Shown here one piece after another: positions 25,744 to 34,226 of a stretch of DNA of 48,503 nucleotides. The position numbers and the translations under genes are program-made. How positions within the stretch are numbered: the first letter of the stretch is position 1; every line of letters starts with the position of its first letter. The stretch is from Candidatus Kryptoniota bacterium (GTDB lineage Bacteria; Bacteroidota; Ignavibacteria; Kryptoniales; JAKASW01), in contig JAHECO010000095.1 of the NCBI GenBank assembly GCA_024641705.1, positions 1-48,503 of the forward strand, read 5' to 3'. Below the pieces are notes generated by a model, which worked only from the letters and a program-made list of their open reading frames with translations, did no database searches and was not told where the DNA came from.

Positions 25744-26439
25744 GTGGCTGAGAAGATTAGACTGCTGATCATCGAAGACAATCCGCTGCTCCGTGAGGGT
25801 ATTTCGGCAATAGTCAGGAGAAACTCGGATATCAGGGTGGTCTCCGAGCCGGGGAGCCGCAAGAAATCCCTCCAGAAAGTTCGAGATCTCAAGCCGAACG
25901 TACTCCTTCTCGACCTCGGGCTGAGAGGCCAGAGCAGCCTGGAAATAGTCCGGTCGGTCAAGTCGAATTTTCCTCATGTGAAGGTCATAGTCATGGACCT
26001 TGCTCCGACAGAGACAGACATCCTGCTCTTCGTGCGCGCTGGGGTGTCCGGTTTCGTCCTGAAGGGTGCCACGACGGAAGATTTTCTGAGGACCATCCGC
26101 GCAGTGGCCCGCGGAAAGAAGGTCCTGCCGCAGCTGATGACCGAATCGCTCTTCTCCCAGATCGTGGAGCAGGCCGTCAGCGGGAAAATTACCTCGAGAG
26201 TCATCGAAGCCGTTCGGATGACCAAGCGCGAACGCCAGGTTATATCGCTGATAGCAGAGGGACTCTCGAACAAAGAGATCGCCGATAATCTTCATCTCTC
26301 CACTTACACCGTGAAGAGCCACGTCCATAATATCCTCGAGAAACTTCTCCTTCGTTCCCGTGTCCAGATCGCGAAATACGCGCTGACAAATTCGGAGCTG
26401 ATGAAAGCGGAGGAAAGCATTACTCTCATCGAGGAGTAA
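25744..26439 (+). CDS. LuxR-type response regulator with an atypical receiver, 1
   Basis: This is a two-domain NarL/FixJ-type response regulator. The receiver has acidic residues E11/D12, the likely phospho-acceptor D57 (LLLDLGLRGQ) and K107 (FVLKG). The usual switch Thr/Ser is replaced by D85 (VIVMDLAP). A LuxR helix-turn-helix follows (MTKRERQVISLIAEGLSNK, YTVKSHVHNIL). The GTG at 25744 is preferred: GGAGA lies five bases upstream and the receiver begins at once. A paralogue follows at 26620, with the small basic protein and Dps-like pair behind it. No histidine kinase gene is present nearby. Control of the neighbouring pair is inferred from position only. Confidence 0.85.
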   Translation: MAEKIRLLIIEDNPLLREGISAIVRRNSDIRVVSEPGSRKKSLQKVRDLKPNVLLLDLGLRGQSSLEIVRSVKSNFPHVKVIVMDLAPTETDILLFVRAGVSGFVLKGATTEDFLRTIRAVARGKKVLPQLMTESLFSQIVEQAVSGKITSRVIEAVRMTKRERQVISLIAEGLSNKEIADNLHLSTYTVKSHVHNILEKLLLRSRVQIAKYALTNSELMKAEESITLIEE

Positions 26440-26619
26440 CTCCCCTCCTGAAAAGGGCTAATCCCGTTTTCATCCTCTTGGACGATTGAATCCGCGTACA
26501 TCTGAGCCTAGCTTGATGTCGTGATGAATTCATGGAGTCGCCTTTCCCCGATTGACACGAGCCGCCGGAACACGAGCGATTACCGGGTGAATTCGGTAGT
26601 TAAACGTCAGGAGCATCGA

Positions 26620-27309
26620 ATGAAGAAGACCAGGCTTTTACTCATCGAAAAAAATCGCATGCTGAGGGAGGGACTCGCGGCGATTCTCAAGAAACGAGAC
26701 GACATTACAATAGTCGCGGCGTCCGGCGACAGCGAGAACACGATTCTCAAACTCCATAAATTGAGACCCAACGTGATTCTCCTGGATCTCAACCTACGCA
26801 GCCAGAATAGTCTGCACGTAGTCAGCCTCGTGAAGAAGGAGTTTCCCGAAGCGAAAGTAGTCGTAATGGATCTGGCTCCCGTTCACGGAGACGTTGTTCA
26901 ATATGTCAAGGCCGGGGCCTCCGGTTTCATACTGAAAGACGCGACGATGGACGACTTCATCGTTACGATACAGACCGTTTCTAAAGGCGGACAGGTTCTC
27001 CCGCCCACGCTTGCCGATTCCCTTTTTTCGCAAATTGTGGAACAGGCAATCAAGGGAAAGAAAGTCAAGGTAACGGAACCTGTCAGGATGACGAAGACCG
27101 AGAAAGAGATATTCGGACTCCTCGGCAACGGCCTCAGCGACAAGCAAATCGGGGAGAAGATTCACGCGCCCACCCAGACCGTCCGGACGCAGCTTAAGGC
27201 GATCATGAGGAAGCTGACATTGCATACCCGTCTGGAGATTCGGGATTATAAATACACTGATGGGACTCTCGAGACGATTGTCGGAAGCATATCCGTGGTC
27301 GGCAACTGA
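26620..27309 (+). CDS. LuxR-type response regulator with a degenerate receiver, 2
   Basis: This paralogue of the preceding gene has the same layout. The acidic pair is altered to E10-K11 (LLLIEKNRML), D56 remains, the switch residue is again Asp (D84 in VVVMDLAP), and K106 is present. The C-terminal LuxR domain is diverged (TKTEKEIFGLLGNGLSD, TQTVRTQLKAIMRKL). The lysine in the acidic pocket suggests that Mg-dependent phosphorylation is lost or altered. The ATG at 26620 has CAGGAG seven bases upstream; an earlier in-frame ATG lacks this. It ends 158 bp before the small basic protein copy 2. Confidence 0.82.
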   Translation: MKKTRLLLIEKNRMLREGLAAILKKRDDITIVAASGDSENTILKLHKLRPNVILLDLNLRSQNSLHVVSLVKKEFPEAKVVVMDLAPVHGDVVQYVKAGASGFILKDATMDDFIVTIQTVSKGGQVLPPTLADSLFSQIVEQAIKGKKVKVTEPVRMTKTEKEIFGLLGNGLSDKQIGEKIHAPTQTVRTQLKAIMRKLTLHTRLEIRDYKYTDGTLETIVGSISVVGN

Positions 27310-27467
27310 GCGAAGAGAAGAGTCCGATAGCCCCGAAGGCGTACGAGTGGAAACGGCGACGCACATGACCTATCCCTTCTCAAGGGGTTTGCAGGTGGAT
27401 GTGATTTTTCAGCCGGCCCCTGCGACAGGCGGGCAAAAAATTTAAACGGCAGAAAGGAAACTGCGAA

Positions 27468-27686
27468 GTGGAAGGGGAACGAGTGAAAAGATTCTTGAGC
27501 AGATTTCGGATGGAATCTCTGGACGAAATGATCTACGGGAATGGGCCCAAGCATAAACAAGCGACCGGGATCTCATGGTTGAACGTTCACAGGCTTTTCG
27601 ATTTTCGTTGGTGGCGGCGACTTCGTTTCAGGTTGTACCCTTGGCGGAAAAAGAGAGCGCTGTCCGGGCGCCCACGAATTGGCTAG
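27468..27686 (+). CDS. Small basic protein of a duplicated pair, copy 2
   Basis: This 72-aa protein is the paralogue of 15823-16086. It shares VKRF, SLDEMIYGN, PKHKQATGISWLNVHRLFDF and a basic Trp/Arg/Phe tail. The GTG at 27468 aligns with the ATG of copy 1, and AAGGAAA stands nine bases upstream within a conserved CGGCAGAAAGGAA block. The family is unknown to me. It is followed 107 bp later by the second Dps-like gene, and the shared spacer motif lies at 27727-27766. Conservation of the protein core with divergent ends shows selection on the central 45 or so residues. Confidence 0.75.
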   Translation: MEGERVKRFLSRFRMESLDEMIYGNGPKHKQATGISWLNVHRLFDFRWWRRLRFRLYPWRKKRALSGRPRIG

Positions 27687-27726
27687 GTAGGTCATGAATC
27701 TCGGCCGTCAGAGGGAATGAGCAAAA

Positions 27727-27766
27727 CGCCGTCTGGCGGCACGAGGTGCGGGATTAATTTCATTAA
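27727..27766 (+). promoter_or_regulatory. Conserved spacer motif before Dps-like gene, copy 2
   Basis: CGCCGTCTGGCGGCACGAG is followed by GATTAATTTCATTAAC. The first part can form a CGCC/GGCG hairpin with a four-base loop. It matches 16151-16190 in the first locus at about four out of five positions. Confidence 0.5.
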
Positions 27767-27793
27767 CGTGAAGAATGAAAAAGGGGAAATAAA

Positions 27794-28255
27794 TTGGAAC
27801 CTGCAGCGGGCAGGGGGAAAAATGAAGCGTCGGTACTCGATAAATTGTTGGCTGACGAATACGTGCTTTACATGAGAACGCGCGACGGAAGTAGGAACAT
27901 ACCCGAAAGCAGTCCTTTCGAAGTGCATGAATTGTTCCGGGGCCAGTGCGAGTCGATGAGTTCGATAGTTGCCGGCGTGAGCAGGATGGTGCGCGTGTTC
28001 GGGCCCATGCCGTCTTTCGTGCATGAGAAGTTCATGGCGATCACCAGGTTGAACGCGCACGGCGGGCCATTCGCTAAGCAGAATGAAGTCATCGAAGCCC
28101 TGCTCGATGATCACGAATCCATCATACATATATTGAGAAACGACAAAGCCCGTCATGAGGACCTTCGTACGGTTATCAGCACCGCAGAATTTATGGCGGG
28201 CTTGTTGAAACAACATGAGGAGATGGCGGGAGCCCTCAAAGGATGGCTGCAATGA
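27794..28255 (+). CDS. Dps/ferritin-like protein lacking ferroxidase ligands, copy 2
   Basis: This is the paralogue of 16205-16663, 153 aa. It shows KLLADEYVLYMRTRDGSRNI, then FEVHELF, a central helix with VSRMVRVFG and the C-terminal ALLDDHESIIHIL..LLKQHEEMAGALKGW. Against E. coli Dps the ligand positions are S33 (for H51), H45 (H63 kept), A60 (D78) and R64 (E82), so at most one of four iron ligands survives. TTG at 27794 is the likely start, with AAGGGGAAAT upstream. A 415-bp gap with no gene follows, so unlike copy 1 it does not run into glycan genes. A role as a Dps-shaped DNA-binding or shell protein without iron chemistry is inferred. Confidence 0.75.
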   Translation: MEPAAGRGKNEASVLDKLLADEYVLYMRTRDGSRNIPESSPFEVHELFRGQCESMSSIVAGVSRMVRVFGPMPSFVHEKFMAITRLNAHGGPFAKQNEVIEALLDDHESIIHILRNDKARHEDLRTVISTAEFMAGLLKQHEEMAGALKGWLQ

Positions 28256-28671
28256 ACTCATTTTCAAGGCTTATGGGGAATTCAGAGGCGGCTCATGGAA
28301 TCCGCGCGAGGTCCTGACCGAAGAGCGTTGGTTCGTCTTTGACGGTCGAGATACTACCGGTACATGATCCCCTGTGAACCGGATCAAGACCGGCGCCGGG
28401 TGCCGGAGTTGGGAAGGACCACTTTGGAAGATAAGGCAGCTCTGAATAAATCATGGCACTTGGAGATTCATCATGACTTCGTTCATATCGTTATATTCTT
28501 GTAGTGCACCCCTTACCTGGGCATCAATTTGCAAATTCAAACGAAACAAAGTAACGTAGATAAGCGTCTCGTACGGTTTGATCGAGACAGAAGGGCTTGG
28601 CGACCGTAGCTATATTTCATGTTGACTTATCTTGCCTCAGATAAATTCAAATTGAATACAGGAGAACGTGC
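28256..28671. other. Gap between Dps-like copy 2 and the DUF4434-like gene
   Basis: About 415 bp without a supported gene. The last bases before 28672 (CAGGAGAACGTGC) are a good ribosome site. No IS end, 28-bp repeat or reliable promoter was recognised. Confidence 0.4.
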
Positions 28672-30906
28672 ATGGTCCGACACGGCAAAGAACGTCGAGA
28701 AAGAATAAACCCGTCACGCGATTTTTTCGCCAGCCTTTGTACTTTTCCGATGGCTGCACTATTGTCCGTTATCATGTTATCCGCCTCGTGCGCCTCGGCA
28801 CAGGCTATCACCGTTTCGGTAGCCCCCGACAGGGTGAATGCCGGGGACACTGTAAGCATAAAGGTCGAGACCGGAAGTGTGGAAGAACCGACGGCGGTAA
28901 TCCTCGTGCCGGATCAAGGTGTCCTTCCCTTGAATCTGACGCCTGGTGGCCCGGGCGTTTATCTCTCACGATTCATCGTCAGGAGCGGTGCCCCGCAGGG
29001 CCTTTATGCAGTTCAGGCGTCAGTCAGCGGAAAGACGGGGCAGCCCGCAATAGGCAAGGCAACCTTCCTGTACAAGAAGATTGTGGGGGACTTCTGCATC
29101 ACAGGAGTGTTTGACCCCAAAAACCCTGAAGAGGATATGAACAAATACCTTCAGCAGATAAAGGGCTTCGGGGGTAACTTCTTGATTGTTCACCCGGTCA
29201 TCACGTCGAAAAAGGTCTACTACAAATCGAGAATATGTAATACTGACAGCTCCTCTGAAGTCGACGAGAGTTACCTCGGATTGCTTTTGACCTGCGCGGA
29301 CAAGAACGGAATTCCGGTCATGATTTCTGCGAGCTGGGATATGACACGAGACGTCTATCCTCCGGAGAGGATGAAAAGCACGAAACAAATAATGGAAGAG
29401 CTCTACTCGCTTTACGGCAGTCATCCGAGCGTTGTGGGATTTTACATGTATCAGGAGGGGAGTGGAATATACTATGCTCCATTCGTGAGAGGGTTTTGCG
29501 GTTATGCGAAGAGCATCAATCCGGGACTACTCACCGCATGTGCACCATACGTGGATAATCCTTTGCTTGCCGGTTATCTGAGCGCCATAAAGAATCTTGA
29601 TATCATAATCTACCAGGGCATGGTGATGGCGAGTTACAGGCCCGACAGCCGCCTGAAATTTCCATTCAGGAGGGTAAAGGATTTTGGCTCACTCGGATCC
29701 GGGGCATCGGAACTTCAAAACAAGATTCTCCTGACTCATGTCGAAACATTCGGATATAGAGAGAACGCCTTAGAAAATCTCTACATAACGGGATACAACA
29801 ACATATATCAGCAGATCCTGAGCGCTGCAACGGTTCCGGGCAATGACGGAATTGTCATGTTCACCTACAGCGCCGTGAACTACAATATCACCAGACAACA
29901 TCCTGAATTCGACTCTGAGTTTGCACGCAGCCGCGATGCCGTTTATGACGGGATGAAGGCATTCAAATTGATCGGCAAGGCGTCGAAAGACCGGAACCAG
30001 CTTGCAGTTTACCTACCGTGGACGGATTTCCATGTATTCAGGTGGGAGAGCTACTACTACAAAGCCTTCGATGCGTTCAGGGTCATGGGAATACCCGTCG
30101 ATGTTCTCCCTTATGCTCCAACCGATGCAGAATCGTATCCGCCGTATTATCCATCTCATGAAAGCCCTCAGGCTTTGGAACGACTGCTGAGGGAAAAAGA
30201 AGTTCTTGTGCTGCCAAGCATATCGGGGGTCAACAGGCCTGACAGTGATCTGTTGAAACATTTTGTCGAGGACGGTGGAATAGTCATTGCCTTCGGACCG
30301 AAGATTCCGGGTGGGACTACTTATAAACGCTCCGAACTTTTCGGGATAGACAAAGTCGGTACGTGCGGGGCACACAAGGATCTGGTCATGCAGGAAACTC
30401 CCGGCGGGAGTGTTCACAACGGCGAGAAATGGAATCTTGGTACGGTAACCCTTCCCGTTTGGAAAGCGAAGGGAGGAAAAGTGATAGCGAAGTTTGATGA
30501 CGGCTCACCGGCAATAGTCGTGAACTCCTACGGGCAGGGGAAAGCGGTCTCCATACTGACTGATGCGGCGACTGCAGCCGAGCGATTCCCCGGTTTGGTC
30601 CGTGAGCTTCTGGACGACTTGGGTGTGCGGCGTTACGTCGATATTCTAGGGACAAATAAGAACTGCGATGTTGCGGTGTCAAAAACTGAAACTGGCTTCA
30701 CAGCGGCTGTCGTAAATCACGGCGACACTAAGCTTGAGATTAAGCTAAGACCTCTTGCAGGGTCGCTGCATGGTGGATCACGGGAATGGATTGATTTGGT
30801 ATCGACTAAAGAGATAGCGAAGTTGAAGGGACAGAACCCTTTGAAGATCACAGTTTTGCCTGGAAGTTACAGATTGATCCAAATGCGTGAAGAGACCGGG
30901 AACTAA
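28672..30906 (+). CDS. Secreted DUF4434-like glycosidase candidate
   Basis: This is a 744-aa exported protein. A long N-region with a hydrophobic core (LCTFPMAALLSVIMLSASC) is the signal peptide, possibly of a lipoprotein. A beta-rich domain follows (residues about 45-130, ITVSVAPDRVNAGDTVSIKV), then a TIM-barrel-like region resembling DUF4434 (DMNKYLQQIKGFGGNFLIVHP, ASWDMTRDVYP, VVGFYMYQEGSG), a Rossmann-like segment similar to beta-galactosidase trimerisation or GATase1-like domains (VLVLPSISGVNRPD, GQGKAVSILTD), and a C-terminal beta domain. This layout is common in family-orphan glycosidases. It precedes RhaT, a UroD-like protein and RhaM, so a rhamnose-containing glycan is a reasonable target (inference). 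AGGAG lies eight bases before ATG 28672. Confidence 0.7.
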   Translation: MVRHGKERRERINPSRDFFASLCTFPMAALLSVIMLSASCASAQAITVSVAPDRVNAGDTVSIKVETGSVEEPTAVILVPDQGVLPLNLTPGGPGVYLSRFIVRSGAPQGLYAVQASVSGKTGQPAIGKATFLYKKIVGDFCITGVFDPKNPEEDMNKYLQQIKGFGGNFLIVHPVITSKKVYYKSRICNTDSSSEVDESYLGLLLTCADKNGIPVMISASWDMTRDVYPPERMKSTKQIMEELYSLYGSHPSVVGFYMYQEGSGIYYAPFVRGFCGYAKSINPGLLTACAPYVDNPLLAGYLSAIKNLDIIIYQGMVMASYRPDSRLKFPFRRVKDFGSLGSGASELQNKILLTHVETFGYRENALENLYITGYNNIYQQILSAATVPGNDGIVMFTYSAVNYNITRQHPEFDSEFARSRDAVYDGMKAFKLIGKASKDRNQLAVYLPWTDFHVFRWESYYYKAFDAFRVMGIPVDVLPYAPTDAESYPPYYPSHESPQALERLLREKEVLVLPSISGVNRPDSDLLKHFVEDGGIVIAFGPKIPGGTTYKRSELFGIDKVGTCGAHKDLVMQETPGGSVHNGEKWNLGTVTLPVWKAKGGKVIAKFDDGSPAIVVNSYGQGKAVSILTDAATAAERFPGLVRELLDDLGVRRYVDILGTNKNCDVAVSKTETGFTAAVVNHGDTKLEIKLRPLAGSLHGGSREWIDLVSTKEIAKLKGQNPLKITVLPGSYRLIQMREETGN

Positions 30907-31112
30907 TAGTTTTTTGCAGCTCCTCAGTTCGCGACTGATCATAGAGCAGAGTCTTCTCGTCAATTTCGGCGTTTCTCCAACGAGCCCCGGTTAGTAAGTA
31001 GCTGGAGGCGAAGGCACTGCTCAGAGAATTCCTGTTCGGGCTGGAAAAGACGGATGGCGACCCTCCCACGTGCCGGTCTATAGACATGAATTGGGAATTT
31101 GACCATGAAAAA

Positions 31113-31140
31113 GTCCGGGTCATCGTTCCGATCGGGGAGC
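31113..31140 (+). repeat. 28-bp dispersed repeat, copy D
   Basis: GTCCGGGTCATCG..CGGGGAGC differs from the other copies at two positions. The hairpin that follows in copies A and C is not clear here. Confidence 0.75.
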
Positions 31141-31280
31141 CAAGACGGCTAGCCCTCCTAATTTCCCACTTTGAAATGTTGAGCGCCCCGTGATCCTAGT
31201 GGTTATTCGATTTCTTCCGCCCACTGTAAAACGGTTCCCGTCTTTTGATTGCGGCATGATCGCGTGCGGAAGAGATCGGC

Positions 31281-31340
31281 TTTGCCAATGCTTGACCAGA
31301 ATACTAACTTAACACTGGTACGCAGTAGGGGGACAGGTTA
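31281..31340 (+). mobile_element. Solo IS3-like right end, copy D
   Basis: It begins TTTGCCAATGCTTGACC, continues ATACTAACTTAACACTGG and ends GGGGGACAGGTTA. The GCTTGA includes the stop codon seen at the end of the transposase frame in the relic at 34.7 kb. Confidence 0.65.
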
Positions 31341-31514
31341 GTTTGGCGAGTATCGCTATCTATGAAGAGATGCATTTAAAATGAAACTGAATGGCGGATG
31401 CAGAGAAGAATACCTCTTGAAGAAGTGTCTCGTATGAACTAAGCGTAACCAAACCGATCTTCATCGTTTTCAAACAGCTTAACACAGCAAACAAAAACCA
31501 GAAGGAGTCAGCGG

Positions 31515-32696
31515 GTGGGCGCAAATCCGATTCTCGGCGTTCTGTTCCATTGGCTTGGAGGCTTTGCCTCCGGCAGTTTCTATGTACCTTTCAAAGCCGT
31601 CAGGAAGTGGTCGTGGGAAGTCTATTGGCTCCTAGGTGGGGTTTTCAGTTGGCTAATCGCTCCATGGGTGCTCGGCTTCATACTGGTACCGCATCTGACG
31701 CAGGTTTTGGGGCAGCAGCCTTTCGGAGTTCTCGCATGGACGTTCTTCTGGGGCATGATGTGGGGCTTTGGAGGTCTGACATATGGCCTCACGATGCGAT
31801 ATCTTGGAATGTCTTTGGGGACTGGTATCATTTTGGGACTCACAGCTCTATTCGGCACTTACGTGCCTCCAATATTCGACGGCACAATCGGGACTAAACT
31901 GCACACAATCCCCGGACAGGTTATTCTTATTGGTTCGGTGTTCGCATTACTGGGCATAGCGATCACTGCCGCGGCCGGCTTGTCGAAAGAAAGAGAAATG
32001 GACGAAGAGCAGAAGCGCAAAGCAATCCAGGAATTTAATCTCCGAAAAGGGATACTTGTTGCGATATTTTCCGGCGTAATGAGTTCATGCTTTGCCTTCG
32101 GACTGGATTCGGCAGTCCCGATCTCTGCTACCGCCTTGCACTTCGGCACTGATCCGATATGGACCGGTTTGCCGAAAATCATAGTGATTACTGCCGGAGG
32201 TTTTGTTACAAATTTGGTCTGGTGTTCATATCTCTTAATGAAGAACCGGACATTCGGTGAATACTTCGGTCGCGCGCAGGCGGCAGAGGAGAATGGTGGC
32301 TCTAAATGGGCTGGGAGTGCGGTTGCCGCACTTGACCCCGGTGATCCACCCGTCGGAGATATTGCTGCCGAAGGCGGGCTTAACTCCCGCAGGACGCGCG
32401 TTCCGCTGTTCTGGAACTATCTCTTCAGCGCCGTCGCAGGAACAACATGGTATTTTCAGTTCTTCTTCTATACCATGGGCGAGACGCAAATGGGAAAGTA
32501 CAGGTTCTCAAGCTGGACCCTGCATATGGCGAGCATAATTATTTTCGGCTCTTTATGGGGGATCTTTCTAAAGGAATGGAAAAACACGAGCGCGCTTTCA
32601 AAGTTCCTGCTTGGAGTTGCCCTGTTGACTCTCGTTGTATCAACGATAATAATCGGCTACGGCAACTTATTGGGATTACAACTCGGAGGACATTAG
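31515..32696 (+). CDS. rhaT: L-rhamnose/proton symporter (RhaT family)
   Basis: The 393-aa protein is a multi-helix transporter of the RhaT family, which imports L-rhamnose with protons. Recognisable stretches are the N-terminal GVLFHWLGGFASGSFYVPFK, KWSWEVYWLLGGVFSWLI, FFWGMMWGFGGLTYGLTMRY, LGMSLGTGIILGL, SGVMSSCFAFGLDSA and the late WYFQFFFYTMGETQMG. About ten hydrophobic helices are visible. GTG 31515 is the start, with AAGGAG seven bases upstream. It lies between a candidate secreted glycosidase and genes for a UroD-like protein and RhaM, forming a rhamnose-use locus, although no kinase, isomerase or aldolase gene is in the window. Confidence 0.9.
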   Translation: MGANPILGVLFHWLGGFASGSFYVPFKAVRKWSWEVYWLLGGVFSWLIAPWVLGFILVPHLTQVLGQQPFGVLAWTFFWGMMWGFGGLTYGLTMRYLGMSLGTGIILGLTALFGTYVPPIFDGTIGTKLHTIPGQVILIGSVFALLGIAITAAAGLSKEREMDEEQKRKAIQEFNLRKGILVAIFSGVMSSCFAFGLDSAVPISATALHFGTDPIWTGLPKIIVITAGGFVTNLVWCSYLLMKNRTFGEYFGRAQAAEENGGSKWAGSAVAALDPGDPPVGDIAAEGGLNSRRTRVPLFWNYLFSAVAGTTWYFQFFFYTMGETQMGKYRFSSWTLHMASIIIFGSLWGIFLKEWKNTSALSKFLLGVALLTLVVSTIIIGYGNLLGLQLGGH

Positions 32697-33064
32697 CAGG
32701 AGATGAAAAACAGAACAATAGAGAATACAAAATCTGCCCCCTGCTATCCTGCGAATATGAGTCGGTAGGGCGACCTTTGACTAGTTCGGTTGCTCGTTCA
32801 TATCGGGGAACAAGTCGTCGCGTTTTTTCCCGCTTGAAGCTTTAGGATTATTCCGGGAAGTTTCCCACGCGACTATTTATTCTAACAAAGAAATCTGGTG
32901 TCCTTGGTTCTGTCCTTGCGTCCGTAGCCGGACCGGCAATTTGCCAATGCTTGAGGGTATCGCTAACTTTGTTTCAGTGCTTACAATGGGAAAGGTCGTT
33001 TGCATCATCTCATTAAGTCGGTTCAAGAACTTAACATGCAAAAACTGAAGGAAGGGATTTTGGG
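32697..33064. other. Gap with a possible small IS-derived element
   Basis: About 370 bp without a gene. TCTGCCCCCTGCT at 32732 resembles the outer tip of the IS family, and a diverged right end lies at 32940-32998, so a ~270-bp element may occupy most of the gap. The 28-bp repeat was not found in it. Confidence 0.4.
32940..32998 (+). mobile_element. Solo IS3-like right end, diverged copy
   Basis: TTTGCCAATGCTTGAGGGT is followed by ATCGCTAACTTTG and ends ATGGGAAAGGTCG. The first 40 bases match the family well and the outer tip is decayed. Confidence 0.5.
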
Positions 33065-34168
33065 ATGAACTCAAAAGAGCGAGTATTAAGGGCCTTCAAA
33101 AAGAGACAGGGGTTTCCGGACAGGGTACCGATACAATTCGACTTATGCAGACAGCTGACAGAACAGTTTGGCCGGGAATTGGGGATAGAGCCTGACTTTT
33201 CCCTTTCGTACTATGAGGATCTGACGTACAGAATCTCCGCAAACGAGCTCCGTACCAAAATGGGGAGCGACGTCGTGGTTGTCGGCGGTACAGTTGCGAA
33301 AGATTTCCTGCCTCAGGTTGTCGAAGACGACATTACGACAAACGAGTTCGGCATGCACATGAAACCCAGTCCCCTTTATGTCGAAGTTGCCAAATGTCCG
33401 CTTGACGATGTAGAGACGGTCAGTCAAATAGACGAATACCTATTCCCGGATCCTTATGCACCCGGGAGATTTGACAAGGCCAAAAGGGACATAGAAAAAT
33501 ACGGCAAGGATTATTTTGTCATTGGAGACGTGGAGATAACCCTCTTCGAAATGGCATGGCATCTTGCCGGATTGGAGAAATACCTCCTGGCGATGATCGG
33601 GCCGCAGCCCTGGGTGGACAGATTGAATGACCGCGTTGAGGAATGGAGCACGGCTCTTGCATTACAACTTGTACGGGCCGGAGTGGATGCCATTTGGCTG
33701 GGTGAGGACCTGGGCAGTCAAACTTCAACACTTATCTCGCCGAAGATGTGGAGAGACATGTTCAAGTGGCGCCACAAGAGGCTGATAGATAAGTTGAAGC
33801 AGGTGAATCCTGACTTAATTGTTATAATGCATTCCGACGGGGCGGTAGCTCCACTTATCGACGACTTCATAGAGATCGGAGTCGACGTATTTAATCCCGT
33901 CCAGCCTAATGTTCCGGGCTCCGATCCCCAGGAGCTCAAAGACAAGTTCGGCGACAGGATCTGCTTCTTCGGAGGAATTGATCAGCAGGAATTACTCCCG
34001 GGCGGCAATATCAAAGAAATACGTGAAGAAATGAAGAAAAGATTGAAGATTTTCGGCAATGACAGAGGATATCTATTGGCTCCCGCCCACATCCTTCAGA
34101 CGGATGTTTCCACAGAGACGGTAAAAGAAATGATTAAAGCGGCAATAGAGTTCGGAAGCTATTCGTAA
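33065..34168 (+). CDS. Uroporphyrinogen decarboxylase-like (URO-D family) protein
   Basis: The 367-aa protein belongs to the URO-D superfamily, whose members include HemE and corrinoid methyltransferases such as MtaA/CmuA. It starts NSKERVLRAFKKRQGFPDRVPIQF, which is typical of the non-HemE branch, and shows AIWLGEDLGSQTSTLISPKMW, IVIMHSDGAV, DVFNPVQPN, FFGGIDQQELLPGG and LLAPAHILQTD. These resemble URO-D-like proteins found beside sugar-catabolism genes rather than haem genes. The ATG at 33065 has AAGGAAGGGA upstream. Between RhaT and RhaM it is probably part of rhamnose or rhamnoside use, but the reaction is not known. Confidence 0.85.
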   Translation: MNSKERVLRAFKKRQGFPDRVPIQFDLCRQLTEQFGRELGIEPDFSLSYYEDLTYRISANELRTKMGSDVVVVGGTVAKDFLPQVVEDDITTNEFGMHMKPSPLYVEVAKCPLDDVETVSQIDEYLFPDPYAPGRFDKAKRDIEKYGKDYFVIGDVEITLFEMAWHLAGLEKYLLAMIGPQPWVDRLNDRVEEWSTALALQLVRAGVDAIWLGEDLGSQTSTLISPKMWRDMFKWRHKRLIDKLKQVNPDLIVIMHSDGAVAPLIDDFIEIGVDVFNPVQPNVPGSDPQELKDKFGDRICFFGGIDQQELLPGGNIKEIREEMKKRLKIFGNDRGYLLAPAHILQTDVSTETVKEMIKAAIEFGSYS

Positions 34169-34226
34169 TCATGATTCCCGGGATGAGTCTCCGTCAAGAC
34201 CCTGCAATGTGTGCCCGCCGATTTTC

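Larger units (their letters stand above)
30907..31514. other. Gap with IS-derived repeat copy D
   Basis: About 600 bp without a gene. It contains a variant 28-bp repeat (31113-31140) and an IS3-like right end (31281-31340) in the order seen at copies A, B and C. A left end was not found. The last bases (AAGGAG at about 31502) are the ribosome site of RhaT. Confidence 0.5.
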
